Below, one piece after another: positions 24,342 through 34,009 of a stretch of DNA of 64,000 nucleotides (position 1 is the stretch's first letter; each line of letters opens with the position of its first letter). The notes beneath the pieces were generated by a model. It did not search any database. It was not told where the DNA came from and saw nothing but the letters and a program-made list of their open reading frames with translations. Source of the DNA: Bin5 sp965232575. GTDB lineage: Bacteria; Chloroflexota; Anaerolineae; Caldilineales; Caldilineaceae. The stretch covers positions 1,116,001-1,180,000 of the forward strand of contig CBDDPZ010000008.1 of the NCBI GenBank assembly GCA_965232575.1, written 5' to 3'. Position numbers and translations under genes: made by a program.

Positions 24342-25280
24342 TTAGTTAGCAGGTTCGCTAACAGAGAGTTCACTATGAAAATCCAATTGCGTGGCGTTGA
24401 TCCGCTGCATAGCCCGACTCTGGTAGTCGGCGTCTATCTCGTAGCCGACAAAACATCTACCACTAGCAACAGCAGCTACTCCGGTGGTCCCGCTACCCAT
24501 AAACGGGTCGTAGACGACCTCCTCTGCGTACGTGTACAATTCAATACACCGCTTGGGCAGCTCCACAGGGAAAGGAGCAGGATGGCCAACGCGTTTGGCG
24601 GACTCCGCGGTCATGTGCCAAACGCTTCGCGTGTTATCGAGAAATTCATCGCGGCCGATGGTATTGCTGCGTTCGTCCACCTTGGGGCGCTGGTAGCCAT
24701 CCTTGCTAAACACCAAGATATATTCATGCTGGTCCCTGATACAGGGATCGGATGCCGATCTCCAGCTACCCCAAGCAGTGGAACTGCCGGCACTGCTGCC
24801 CTTATCCCAGATGATTTCTCCCCGCATTAAGAAGCCAAGCCGCTCCATATCCTGAATGATATATGCGTGTAGCGGGATGTACGGCTTGCGGCCGATGTTC
24901 GCTACATTGATGCACACTCTTCCTCCCGGCACCAGGACCCGCCGCGTCTCTTTCCACGTATCCCGCAGCAGTTTGCGGTACTCGGACAAAGACAGGTCTT
25001 CATCGTAGTCCTTGCCCACCGCATATGGCGGTGATGTCACCATCAGATGTACGCTGCGTGGGGGCAGCCGATTGCTCTTGTCAGGAGATACGCAGGAATC
25101 CAACAATACCCGATTGACCAAGTGATCCGGCAGCGGGTTTTCCGAATATGAAGCCGGCTTCTTTCTGTTACGAGTCAGGTCTTCGTTGATACGCCTCGCG
25201 TAGTAAGCCGAAGAATCGTGGCTTCGACGCCCGTTTACTCCAAATGATGCTGTCTCTGTGCGCTTCTTTTCCGTTTTCAA
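24342..25280 (-). CDS. Solitary DNA methyltransferase (N4-C/N6-A class)
   Basis: A 312-residue DNA methylase. AAGGAGAG lies 7 nt before a TTG at 25280, chosen as start. A longer frame to 25352 would only translate the GTGGATAGTG-type spacer repeat. Motif IV is TSPPYA near residue 84 and motif I FMGSGTTGVAA near residue 270, so motif order is IV before I (beta class). The SPPY form is common in N4-cytosine enzymes but N6-adenine is possible. No restriction endonuclease is adjacent, so it is an orphan methylase in this window. Confidence 0.85.
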   Translation of the reverse strand: MKTEKKRTETASFGVNGRRSHDSSAYYARRINEDLTRNRKKPASYSENPLPDHLVNRVLLDSCVSPDKSNRLPPRSVHLMVTSPPYAVGKDYDEDLSLSEYRKLLRDTWKETRRVLVPGGRVCINVANIGRKPYIPLHAYIIQDMERLGFLMRGEIIWDKGSSAGSSTAWGSWRSASDPCIRDQHEYILVFSKDGYQRPKVDERSNTIGRDEFLDNTRSVWHMTAESAKRVGHPAPFPVELPKRCIELYTYAEEVVYDPFMGSGTTGVAAVASGRCFVGYEIDADYQSRAMQRINATQLDFHSELSVSEPAN

Positions 25281-25355
25281 CGTAGATCTCTCCTTGTGCC
25301 ACTTTTTTAGTGGCGAGTGGTTAGTAACTACCGTTGCCGTTTCACTATCCACTAT

Positions 25356-26694
25356 TCACTGCTGTCCGAACCAGACGAGGGCGGCGCCGACAAAGGGGAG
25401 GCTCAGGGCCAGGAGGTTGATCCCCGGCCAGGTTTCGGTGGGGATGCCGCGGAGGGTGAGGATCGAGAGACCGAGGCAGACGAAGGCGCAGCCGAGCAGG
25501 AGGCGCCAGGCCGGGGGCCCGGCGGTGCGCCGGGCCTGGCCGATGCGCTCGAAGCGGATGAAGAGGGCGACGAAGGGGACCAGGGCGACGACGAGGACGG
25601 CGATCCACAGCAGGCGGGTGAGCCACCAGGCGGCTGTGCCGGGAACAATCGACAGCCAGAAAATCCTCTCCCAGTCTCCTATCAGGAAAATCAGCGTGAT
25701 CGCCGTTTCCAAGGCAGTTACGTGCCACAGGAAGACGGTCATTATCATGCCGTTGATCAGCGCGGTCGTCGTCCATAGGGCGCCGCGTTCCAGGAGGCGC
25801 CGCGCCGGCCTTTCGAGGGCCAGCAGCAGGCCGCTCTGGCCGACGCCCAGTGCCAGCAACGTTATTCTGGGCGGCAGGCTGTTGCTGATTTCTTCGCTGC
25901 GCACCGATACCATGCTGACCGGATAGGTGTCGAGCGATACGAACGCGATCAACGCGGTCAGCCCGCCGGCGGCCCACAGGAGACAGCGGCGCGGCCCGCC
26001 GATGCGACCGGCTTGCCAGGCGAAGCCCAGCTGATGGACGGCGAGCCAGACGAACAGGTAGTTGAGCCAGCCAAGCAGCCGCCAGCCGACGCCCAAGGAG
26101 AGCAGGTCGACGAGCGCGGCCGCGGCGGCCAGCGCCCAGAAGGAGGCGAGACCGTAACGCTGCCAAGCCCGGTAGGAGATGGGGCACGAGCAGGACTATG
26201 AGAATGTAGACCACGAGGAACCAGGCGGGCAGGAGCGCGAACTGGGAGGCGGTTTTGAGCAGAAAAGTATCGACGCGGAACCCGCTGCTCCCAAAGCTGA
26301 CTGTGCCAGATAAGAAAGCTCCGATCAGCGCCCAGGCGGCTAAAACAGGCAGGACCGGCACGATCAGTCGTTGCAGCCGGCGGGCCAGCCAGGAGGCGTA
26401 ACCCGCCTGGCGCCGCTGGGCCGATTGCCAGCCAAGCGCGTTGACATAGCCGCCGACGAGAAAGAAGACCGGCATGACCTGGAAGAGCCAGGTGAGCCAG
26501 TGGGTCCAGGGGATGACAGAGAGCACAACCGCGGTTGCTAAGACCCCATCCACCGTATAGGTAACAACCAACAGCCAGTGGCCGAGGATGACAAAGCAGA
26601 TGGATACGGCGCGCAGGAAGTCGACGTAGCGGTTGCGTTCGGGCGGGGCCTGTGCTGCCAGGCGGGCGGCCTGGGTCCAGATGGGAAACTTCAC
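25356..26694 (-). pseudogene. Acyltransferase family 3 membrane protein, frameshifted
   Basis: GTG at 26694 with GGAGG five nt before it starts a family 3 acyltransferase: RNRYVDFLRAVSICFVILGHW, then VMPVFFLVGGYVNALGW, and several hydrophobic helices. The frame is lost at a CCCC run (plus-strand GGGG 26181-26184). Removing one base rejoins LLVP to ISYRAWQRYGLASFW and on through VGWRLLGWLNYLFVW to the stop at 25356, giving about 445 residues and roughly ten membrane segments. These enzymes acylate exported glycans or small molecules. The shift in a homopolymer could be a sequencing error or phase variation. Confidence 0.75.
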
Positions 26695-26764
26695 AGCGGC
26701 CTCCGGCGGAGGGCAAGGGAAACGGCCGGGAAACCCCCGATTTTCCCAAGTGTTCCCCTGGTTT

Positions 26765-27667
26765 TCAACTCTGGCGGCCGCGCAGGCGCGGGTCGAAGAT
26801 GTCGCGCAGCCAGTCGCCGAGGAGGTTGGCGCCGAGCACGACGAGCATGATCGCCAGGGCAGGGAAGACGCTGGGGTACCAGGCGGTGGTGATAAAGTCA
26901 CGGGCGTCGGCGACCATCTTGCCCCAAGTTGGGATCAGGGTGGAGACGCCGAAGCCGAGAAAGCTGAGGGCCGACTCGGTGAGTATCATTCCGCCGAAGG
27001 AAAGGGTGGAGGCGACGATGACGGGCGCGACCGCGTTGGGCAGGATGTGGCGGAACATGATGCGCATATCGTCGGCGCCGATGGCGCGTGCGGCCTCGAC
27101 GAAGTCGCGCTCGCGGATGCTGAGCACTTCGCCGCGAATGAGACGGGCGTAGCCGACCCAGGCGCCGATGCCGAGGAAGAGGATGATGTTGAGAAGCCCG
27201 CCGCCGATGAAGGCGACGGCGGCGATAAGCAGGACGAGAAAGGGGATGGCGGTCTGGGTGTCGGCGACGCGCATGATGATGTCGCCGGCGAGGCCGCCGC
27301 GGTAGCCTGCGATCAGCCCCATGACGATGCCGATCGCCAGCCCCACGATTGTGGCGGATGTGCCGACGAGTAGAGAGATGCGCGAACCGACGAGAACGCG
27401 GCTGAAGACGTCGCGGCCGAGGTTGTCGGTACCCATCACTCCTTTGCCATTTTCGAGATCGAGCCAGACCGGGTCGGCGAAGGGGTTGCCGAGATCGATG
27501 GCGATGGGGTCATGCGGGGCTAACATTGGGCCGAAGACGGCTATGAAAGCGAAGCCGATCAGGAGAAATCCCCCGACGATGCCCTGTCGATGGGTCCAGG
27601 CCTCGCCCCATATGCTGCGGTGCGGGCTGCGGGCGAGGATATTTCTCTGCTCTATAACTGTGGACAT
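26765..27667 (-). CDS. Dipeptide/oligopeptide-type ABC permease (DppC/OppC)
   Basis: A 300-residue permease with the DppC N-terminal segment (GFLLIGFAFIAVFGPMLAPHDP), the GTDNLGRDVFSRVLVGSRISL block and the EAA loop DFVEAARAIGADDMRIMFRH. It lies 25 nt after dppB. Such systems carry peptides, but also nickel or oligosaccharides, so the cargo is not certain. No DppD/DppF ATPase is nearby; the operon stops after this gene at the acyltransferase. Confidence 0.9.
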   Translation of the reverse strand: MSTVIEQRNILARSPHRSIWGEAWTHRQGIVGGFLLIGFAFIAVFGPMLAPHDPIAIDLGNPFADPVWLDLENGKGVMGTDNLGRDVFSRVLVGSRISLLVGTSATIVGLAIGIVMGLIAGYRGGLAGDIIMRVADTQTAIPFLVLLIAAVAFIGGGLLNIILFLGIGAWVGYARLIRGEVLSIRERDFVEAARAIGADDMRIMFRHILPNAVAPVIVASTLSFGGMILTESALSFLGFGVSTLIPTWGKMVADARDFITTAWYPSVFPALAIMLVVLGANLLGDWLRDIFDPRLRGRQS

Positions 27668-27692
27668 GATAGTTTTTAGTAAACTGCAGTTG

Positions 27693-28628
27693 CTAACCGT
27701 GCCGGACCCGCGGATCGACCATAACGTAAACGATGTCCATGACCAGGAATGTGACGACGGTCAGGACGGAGAAGAGTATTACGTCGAGAAAGACGACGGG
27801 ATAGTCGCGCGCCATCACCGACTGCGCCATCAGGTTGCCGACGCCGGGCCAGGAGAAGACGACTTCGACGACGACGACGGTGCCGATCAGGTGCGGCAGG
27901 GATGAGAGCGTGACGGTGATGACGGACAGGCTGCCGTTGCGCAGCGCGTGGCCGAAGATGACGGCGCGCTCGGCCAGGCCTTTGGCGCGGGCGGTGCGGA
28001 CGTAGTCCTGCCCCAACGCCTCCAACATGCCGGAACGGGCGATGCGGGCGACTGTGGCGATGAGACCGGTGGAGAGTGTGACGGAGGGCAGGATCAGATG
28101 TTTCCAGGTGCCGACGCCGGACGTTGGCAAGAGTCTGAGCTGTACGGAAAAGATCAGGATGAGGACGATCGCGAGAAAGAACTGCGGCGTCACGATGCCG
28201 AGGACGGCGCCCATGGTCGCGGCGGTGTCGACGATCGAGCCGCGGCGCAGCGCGGCGATGATGCCCAGGGGCAGGCCGAGGGCGATGCCAAGGATCAGGG
28301 CCGCGGCGCCCAGGCGCAGACTGTTGGGCAGCCGCTCGAAGATCACGGTCGTCGTGGGCACGCCGTAGCGGAAGGAGTAGCCGAAATCGAACTGCAGGGT
28401 GCGTTGCCAGAAAACGACGTACTGGATGATGGGGTGCTTGTCCAGCCCCATCTTGCGGCGGATCTCCTCGTATTCCTCCTTGATCTCCTCGGCAGTGCGA
28501 TTTGGATCCAGATTGACGCCGAGGCTGGCGGGATCGCCGGACACGCGGATCAGGAAGAAGACCAGCGTAACGACCAGGAATATGACAAGGGCCGCCTGCA
28601 GCAGACGGCGGATAACGAAGGCGCGCAT
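27693..28628 (-). CDS. Dipeptide/oligopeptide-type ABC permease (DppB/OppB)
   Basis: A 311-residue permease beginning MRAFVIRRLLQAALVIFLVV, the hallmark DppB opening. It has the long periplasmic loop (RVSGDPASLGVNLD to DFGYSFRYGVPTTTVIFERLPNSL) and EAA loop QDYVRTARAKGLAERAVIFGH. Between it and the binding-protein gene is a 115-nt gap with CCCCTAATCC-type repeat sequence. It forms the membrane channel with the DppC-like subunit. Confidence 0.9.
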   Translation of the reverse strand: MRAFVIRRLLQAALVIFLVVTLVFFLIRVSGDPASLGVNLDPNRTAEEIKEEYEEIRRKMGLDKHPIIQYVVFWQRTLQFDFGYSFRYGVPTTTVIFERLPNSLRLGAAALILGIALGLPLGIIAALRRGSIVDTAATMGAVLGIVTPQFFLAIVLILIFSVQLRLLPTSGVGTWKHLILPSVTLSTGLIATVARIARSGMLEALGQDYVRTARAKGLAERAVIFGHALRNGSLSVITVTLSSLPHLIGTVVVVEVVFSWPGVGNLMAQSVMARDYPVVFLDVILFSVLTVVTFLVMDIVYVMVDPRVRHG

Positions 28629-28743
28629 GGGAAGGGCGAGGAGTGAGGGACGAAACGGCAGGGGAGGGTCGAGGGGACAGGGGCCAGCTAACCCCTAATC
28701 CCCAACCCCTAAACCAACCTCTTCACTCTCTCCTCGGTGTTTC

Positions 28744-30309
28744 CTATTCGGTCGGGATGAAGATCTCGAACGACTTGCTGAAGGACAGTTCCGGCAGGCC
28801 CGGGCTTAGGGCATAGAGGGCCGGAATGGTGTAGGCGTGCAGGGCCTGGGCGTTGTCGCAGATGTAGGCGGCAATGTCCTTGACCACCGCTTCACGCTCG
28901 ACCGGGTCGGCGATGGTGCGCTTGGCGGCCGTCATTTCAAGGAAACCGGGATCGGGGGCGCTGTCGCCGACGGGGCCCCACATGGAGGTCGTGTTGTCGC
29001 TCAGATACCAGTTGAGGCCGATGTTCATGATCGGCGGCAGGGTCTGGTCGATCAGTTCCTGCAGCCAGACGGAGGACTCGGGGTACTCCATCTCGACGGT
29101 GATGCCGACCTGGGCCCACTGGGCCGCGAGGGCATCCATGAAGGTGCGGTCGCGGAAGTAGCGGCCGGTGGTGGCGGAGCCTGTGATGGTGAAACCGTCG
29201 GGGTAGCCGGCCTCGGCGAGGAGCTCTTTGGCCTTTTCGGGATCGTAGGGATAGGTCTGGACGTCAGGGTTGTAGCCGAAGCCGCCGGGGGCGACGATCT
29301 GGCAGTCCAGCTTGGTGCCGAAGCCGCCGGCGATGGTGTTCCACATGCCGTCAAGGTCGACGGAGTAGAGCATGGCCTGGCGGACGCGGACGTCATTCAG
29401 GATTTCGTTGCGGCCGTAGATGTTGATGCCGACGTACATGCTCTGCATGCTGTCGCCGGCGTAGAGCTCGAAGCCGTCGGCGGTGAGGCTTTCAATCTGG
29501 TCCGGGGGCACGTGGGCGGCGATGTGGATCTCACCGCTCTTGAGGGCGGCGACGCGCACGGCGGCTTCCGGCATGTGGCGGAAGGTCACTTTTTCGATGA
29601 CCGGCAGGCCGTCGGGGTGGTCTTCCCAGCGCTCGAGAGTGATGTAGCTGTCGCGCTGCCAGGAGGAGAACTTGTAGGGGCCGGTGCCGACCGGTTCCTC
29701 GATGTAGCCGTCAAGACCGACCGCTTCGAGGTGATCGGGCGCCAGCGGCATGTGGTTGGCGAAGAGATTGGCCCAGCGATCGATGGGTTCGATGAGGGTG
29801 AACTCCATGGTGTAGTCGTCGATCACTTCGTAGGACTCGTAGTCGTTGAGCTGGCGGAAGGACCAGGTGAACTTCTGCGGGTCGGCGTCCCTGAGCAGCT
29901 CGAAGCTCTTGGCGAGGCCGGGCGCGGTGAGCAGTTCGCCGTTGTGGAACTGGATGCCTTCCTTGATCACGATACGGACGGTGACATCGTCGACGAGCTC
30001 CATGGATTCGAGCAGGACGGGGTCAATGGCGCCGGTCTCTTCGTTAAGGACGGCCAGGGTCTCGTACATCAGTTTGGAGAAGATGCGGGATTGGAGCGAT
30101 GGGACGGTGTTGCCCACGAGGGTGACGGGCAGGGCGCCCATGCCGATGATCATCTCCTCCGAGTAGCCTTCTTCAGCCGGCTCGGCCATTTCGTCGGCAG
30201 CCATGTCGCCGGACTGGGCGCCGGAGTCTGCGGCGACGCAGCCGGTCATGACCAGCAGGGCGAGGAGCGCGGCGAGAATCGAAATAGTGCGGATACGACT
30301 TCCAAGCAT
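28744..30309 (-). CDS. Family 5 extracellular solute-binding lipoprotein (DppA-like)
   Basis: A 521-residue binding protein. ATG at 30309 follows AGGAGATCAGA; the longer open frame to 30489 is excluded because the signal peptide starts here (MLGSRIRTISILAALLALLV). The lipobox ends at Cys24 (VMTGC). Family blocks visible include VTVRIVIKEGIQFHNGELLTA, EEPVGTGPYKFSSW and YDPEKAKELLAEAGYPDG. It is the first gene of the minus-strand importer operon. Confidence 0.9.
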   Translation of the reverse strand: MLGSRIRTISILAALLALLVMTGCVAADSGAQSGDMAADEMAEPAEEGYSEEMIIGMGALPVTLVGNTVPSLQSRIFSKLMYETLAVLNEETGAIDPVLLESMELVDDVTVRIVIKEGIQFHNGELLTAPGLAKSFELLRDADPQKFTWSFRQLNDYESYEVIDDYTMEFTLIEPIDRWANLFANHMPLAPDHLEAVGLDGYIEEPVGTGPYKFSSWQRDSYITLERWEDHPDGLPVIEKVTFRHMPEAAVRVAALKSGEIHIAAHVPPDQIESLTADGFELYAGDSMQSMYVGINIYGRNEILNDVRVRQAMLYSVDLDGMWNTIAGGFGTKLDCQIVAPGGFGYNPDVQTYPYDPEKAKELLAEAGYPDGFTITGSATTGRYFRDRTFMDALAAQWAQVGITVEMEYPESSVWLQELIDQTLPPIMNIGLNWYLSDNTTSMWGPVGDSAPDPGFLEMTAAKRTIADPVEREAVVKDIAAYICDNAQALHAYTIPALYALSPGLPELSFSKSFEIFIPTE

Positions 30310-30355
30310 TCTGATCTCCTGTGCGGGTGAAAAGGGTTGAAGTGTTATGTATGGC

Positions 30356-30426
30356 ACAGTTCGGGTGAACTGTATGACGCTGTTTTGAGGAATCGTGCAA
30401 AGGGTACACGACAAGTGCGGATTATA
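30356..30426 (-). promoter_or_regulatory. Promoter -10 and operator-like palindrome upstream of the dppA-like gene
   Basis: On the minus strand a consensus TATAAT lies at 30426-30421, about 110 nt before the start codon. Downstream of it is a palindrome ACAGTTC-GGGT-GAACTGT (30356-30373). Its position in the untranslated leader fits either a repressor site or a small hairpin. No -35 with good spacing is seen. Confidence 0.4.
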
Positions 30427-30479
30427 CACGATTGTTGTGTTGGTGGGTAACAAGGGAAATGCTTGGGTGAGCGGAAGGT

Positions 30480-31090
30480 GGGGGTTCATGACGGGTTTCG
30501 ACGGACTATGACGGAGTGTTTTCGTTTTTTGGTTCGATTTGGCTGGGTTAAGTCGTGATAAGTAGTGTTAGGTAGTGGGATTTTCTTTTTTTGGCGTATG
30601 TTTGGTTGGGTTTGTGGGCCTGCGAGGGCTGATGAGAGATGAACAAGAGTTGTACGGATGGTGAAATGGTGGGACACAGTTGGCGTCAAGTGTCGGGTCA
30701 TGTCGGGCAAAGTAGGGCGAAAAATTTTTCTGGTCGTTTTTGTTGTCGTTACGCTTTTGCATCGGTTTTTCGGTGTCGGGGGTCTGTTTGTGGTGCTGGC
30801 AGGTTCTCTGCGATGCTCGTCCACTGCTCTAACAGACGGCAGACTCATTGCGGTTGGCTGGCGGTGGGGGTAGGGTGTCGGGTCACGTTGGGTTGGGTCG
30901 GGTCAGGTCGTGGGGTTTTCTCTTTTTTGGCGTTGGTGTGGTTGGGTGTGTGGGTGGTTGGTCATTGGTTTGGTGTGGTGCTGTGATGGGTGTTTTTGTT
31001 TGGGGGTATTATAGCACGGATTGGGTGAGGTGGAAGGGTTAGTCTTGGGGTTTGTTCGTTTTGTGGGTGGTGGGTTAGATGGGGTGGGTG
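30480..31090. other. G/T-rich non-coding region with diverged repeats and G-run cluster
   Basis: The + strand here is strikingly rich in G and T and poor in A and C, unlike the balanced GC of its surroundings. Related blocks recur near 30540-30625, 30690-30750 and 30875-30965 (TGTCGGGTCA-type starts, then a T-run followed by GGCG). At 30866-30902 six runs of three or more G are separated by 2-7 nt, a G-quadruplex pattern. No convincing gene is seen on either strand. Confidence 0.55.
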
Positions 31091-31225
31091 AGGGTGGAGA
31101 GGCGGTTGATGATAAGAGTGGCGGCTCGGTGGAAGCGACGAGGTGGGGTTGGAGGCCGCGTCGTGGCGCCGCCGTAGCCTGACCATCGTGCTGCCCCTTC
31201 ACAGGCTTGGTGACTTGCTCCATTA

Positions 31226-31257
31226 TACACTTTAGCTTGTGGTCCAGTTTTTGGGGT
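31226..31257. repeat. IS-end-like repeat, copy 1
   Basis: The sequence TACACTTTAGCTTGTGGTCC followed by AGTTTTTGGGGT recurs with changes at 31853-31882 and 34319-34352. The reverse complement (ACCCCAAAAACTGGACCAC) resembles terminal repeats of IS3-type elements by memory only; no transposase is present. Confidence 0.4.
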
Positions 31258-31314
31258 CAACTTCATCTGGGTATACAATTTCCGACTGCAAGAAGTGAAG
31301 ACAAGGAGACTTGA

Positions 31315-31515
31315 ATGAAAAACGTTGACAACGATGACAGGAAGTTCAAGGTTGTCGCATTCTCCAAAATCGATGAATTCGAACACCACTTGAACACTTC
31401 TGAGGAAGATGGTTGGTGGCTGCACAGCTGGAATTTCTGCGACAATAGCTATAATGTCACATATGCTGCGTTAATGGTGCGGGATACCAGCAGGGCTCCA
31501 GCTGAAAATACATAG
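31315..31515 (+). CDS. Small DUF4177-like protein
   Basis: A 66-residue protein behind AAGGAGACTTGA, an excellent ribosome site. The pattern FKVVAFSKIDEFEHHLNTSEEDGWWLHSWNFCDNSYNVTYAALM matches the short DUF4177-type fold (strand, helix, GW-x-L-x-S, two strands) by eye. Its last residues run up to repeat copy A. It lies about 60 nt downstream of an IS-end-like repeat. Function unknown. Confidence 0.55.
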   Translation: MKNVDNDDRKFKVVAFSKIDEFEHHLNTSEEDGWWLHSWNFCDNSYNVTYAALMVRDTSRAPAENT

Positions 31516-31552
31516 GTGTATTGGACCCCCCAGTCCTGCACAGTGGTTCCCT

Positions 31553-31882
31553 TCGGCGGGTCGTTCCGACAGCGCATAAATGTCAGCAGTTTTAGAGTTA
31601 GGGTTTCGTTCACTTTCCCAAGGGCGGCTAATTTTCGCCAACCGGAGACTAGAAATCAAGCAGTCCAATTTTCGTCATAGGATGGAAGTCTTGGCGCCCT
31701 GATGTTCATTGTGGCTATCCCATCCCCTGCCTTTACCACCATGCGATATTCCCCTCAGCTTTTCGGATCCCGGAAGGGTGGTTGACCTATGGGGTGTCAC
31801 GCGCCACGTGTCCAATGTGAGGGCAGGGGATTCGCTCGTAAACCGTCACACGTACACTTTAGCTCGTGCTCCAGTTTTTGGA
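31553..31882. repeat. Direct repeat copy A (about 330 nt, 137-nt identical core)
   Basis: The core 31611-31747 is identical to 34070-34206. Similarity extends less perfectly on both sides and ends at the IS-end-like motif (31853-31882). Copies A and B bracket the exported protein gene at 32235-33881. Between 31883 and 32234 I see no convincing gene. Confidence 0.8.
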
Positions 31883-32234
31883 GGGCGGGTCAGTAGAGCG
31901 GAAGCCATCGCCAACACGACGAAAAGCGTCGTCGCGACGCTGTTTCCGCAATCTGTGTCGACGGTAGGTGCTCTCCTCGGTAGCATCGCCGACTATCGCC
32001 AGAACGCGGCATTGGACCCGCCCGTAGCCGCGCCGGCCCTTGCGGGACACGACAGGCGCCCATTCGCAGCGCTCCATGTCCAGGCGTCAAGGGTGATGGA
32101 CCATGCACAGCAAAATCTCGCTGGCGATTACGTTGGCCGCGCCCATCCTCATCATCAGCCGCTTCCTTTGAGATCGCATCTCTTCATAGTAACATGCGTA
32201 GAAAATAGTGTGTCACAGATGGAAAGAAAAGAAG

Positions 32235-33881
32235 ATGTTGAGAGCGAAACTCTGCGCGCCTATTGCGATCCTGATCCTCATCCTGGCGGCCGCGTCCCTC
32301 GGCTTCACTCTGGCAAACCAGGAAACACAGACAATCTCGCCAACCGCAACGCCCCAACGCCCATTGGTCACAATACCCAATGGAACCTGGCTGATCGGCG
32401 CAGAAGTTTCTCCAGGACTTTACGCCGCTCCAGGGGGCGCCCAGTGCTCCTGGAAGCGGCTCAGCGGGTTTGGCGGCACGCCGGAGGAGACCATTGCGGC
32501 CGGTGGGCGAGAGCGTCCCATCGTTGAGATTGCGCCGACAGACAGAGGGTTTGCGACGGACAACTGCGGTGAATGGACTCCCCTGAACGTTAATGGTGAC
32601 GCCGGTGCGCCGTCGCCTACTCCGCTGTCGACCGAAACCCGAACCCCAACATCTACCCAGAGCCCAACTGCAACCGCGGCGCCGTCGCCTACGGACACGG
32701 CAGTTCCGATCCCCACTGCCGCAAGGAACCTGGAAATTACGGTGCCGGCGAATTGGCAGACCCTTCGCGACGACCGGCTTGGCTACTCATATGCTGTCCC
32801 CCAAGGATGGCAGACCATCGACTTGCCGCGGATCGAGAGGTATCCTCTGTGGGGCATCATCAAGAGATTCTTCTCGGATGTGTCCGATCAGTTGACAGAT
32901 TTCCTGAAAACGCCTGAAGGCCAGCGCTTGGGCTACCTCGCTGTCGACGTAGATATGTTCCCGCGCCCAACAGCCCGCACGATCGCGCTTGCCGCCGTCT
33001 GGCCGCTTGACGACGATCTGCCTTCCGAGGCCATAGTTCAACTGCTGCCAGAGATGTTGGGATCGATTCGACAGGTTCCCATCGATCTGGAGCGTGTGGA
33101 GGCTCGGATCATCAACAACCTCCCAGCCATTCAAGCGGTTGGCGCAGCCGATCTTCGAAGTCAAGGACTTTTCTACGCCCATACGGTCGTTACTGTCTTG
33201 CGATGGCAGGACAACGCTTACCTATTGGCTGTGCTGTCTCCTCCGCAAGACGCCGCGGCAGACCACCTGATCGAACAGATTGTGGGCAGCTTCGGGCCGA
33301 CAGCAGCGTTGAGGTCAAAACCGACGCCCACGCCGACGCCGAGACCACCAACACGGACGCCCACGCCGACGCCGAGACCACCAACACGGACGCCCACGCC
33401 GACGCCCCTGGCATGCAAAACACATGCTGCTGTGACCTGGTGCGTGCTATCAGTGATAGATCACGGTTCAGCAGTGACCAACAGCGCCGGCCATACTCTG
33501 ACGCCCAACGGCGCAGAGAACAACCGATTCATCAGGGTGCGTTTCCGGGCGCGCAATGAGTCCGCCGCGGATATGGAGATAATGGAGGTCAGAGCGCTCA
33601 AGCTGCGCGACGGGCAAGGGCGTGAATACGAACACTATATACAAGATCGGGGACGATTTATGCCGTCTTGGTATCCAGATACGCACATCCCGGAGGGAGA
33701 GAGATGCAGGGTGGTGGTGTCGTTCCGGCCAGATCGGCCGCGCAAACTCCCGCCAAACGTCTGGACGATCTGCCAGGCGCTGTTTGAAGTCAATGCCGAC
33801 GCCACAAACCTTGTCGTTCTCGCGAACGCCCTGGTTGGAGAGCCGAGAGTGTCTGTAGAGATCCCCTTGCACCTTCCCTAG
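32235..33881 (+). CDS. Exported multi-domain protein with Thr/Pro linkers and DUF4352-like C-terminus
   Basis: A 548-residue secreted protein. The N-terminus MLRAKLCAPIAILILILAAA is a signal peptide without a lipobox. Residues about 45-115 are a small domain (IPNGTWLIGAEVSPGLYAAP, CSWKRLSGFGG, NCGEWTPL) seen in exported proteins of actinobacteria and Chloroflexota. A Thr/Ser/Pro linker follows, then a domain of about 190 residues (WQTLRDDRLGYSYAVPQGW), a second linker of PTPTPRPPTR repeats, and a C-terminal immunoglobulin-like domain (NRFIRVRFRARNESAADMEI, DTHIPEGERCRVVVSF) like DUF4352. The start at 32235 is chosen for the signal peptide; the ribosome site is weak. Function unknown; cell-surface role likely. 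Confidence 0.7.
   Translation: MLRAKLCAPIAILILILAAASLGFTLANQETQTISPTATPQRPLVTIPNGTWLIGAEVSPGLYAAPGGAQCSWKRLSGFGGTPEETIAAGGRERPIVEIAPTDRGFATDNCGEWTPLNVNGDAGAPSPTPLSTETRTPTSTQSPTATAAPSPTDTAVPIPTAARNLEITVPANWQTLRDDRLGYSYAVPQGWQTIDLPRIERYPLWGIIKRFFSDVSDQLTDFLKTPEGQRLGYLAVDVDMFPRPTARTIALAAVWPLDDDLPSEAIVQLLPEMLGSIRQVPIDLERVEARIINNLPAIQAVGAADLRSQGLFYAHTVVTVLRWQDNAYLLAVLSPPQDAAADHLIEQIVGSFGPTAALRSKPTPTPTPRPPTRTPTPTPRPPTRTPTPTPLACKTHAAVTWCVLSVIDHGSAVTNSAGHTLTPNGAENNRFIRVRFRARNESAADMEIMEVRALKLRDGQGREYEHYIQDRGRFMPSWYPDTHIPEGERCRVVVSFRPDRPRKLPPNVWTICQALFEVNADATNLVVLANALVGEPRVSVEIPLHLP
33323..33406 (+). repeat. 33-bp in-frame tandem repeat coding for a Pro/Thr linker
   Basis: Two and a half copies of a 33-nt unit (GACGCCCACGCCGACGCCGA then GACCACCAACACG) encode PTPTPRPPTRT blocks. 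Copy-number changes would lengthen or shorten the linker without breaking frame. Confidence 0.85.
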
Positions 33882-34009
33882 AGCTATAACCGCATTGGAG
33901 GTGGTTGCGGTAGGGCTGGAAGGACAGAGAGTTGAAAGAGACGTCTGCAGTGATATTAACGAGCTTGATAGCGTCTGGCGCGGCCCCAGAGGGACCAGGC
34001 AGGACGCAA

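Noticed and set aside
31709..32527. A 272-codon + strand open frame overlapping repeat A and the exported protein start
   Set aside because: It translates repeat DNA, overlaps the well-supported gene at 32235 in another frame, and has no ribosome site or motif.
33323..33406. CRISPR-like direct repeats
   Set aside because: The unit is a coding tandem repeat with no spacers, in frame for a Pro/Thr linker. No CRISPR array or cas gene is seen in the window.
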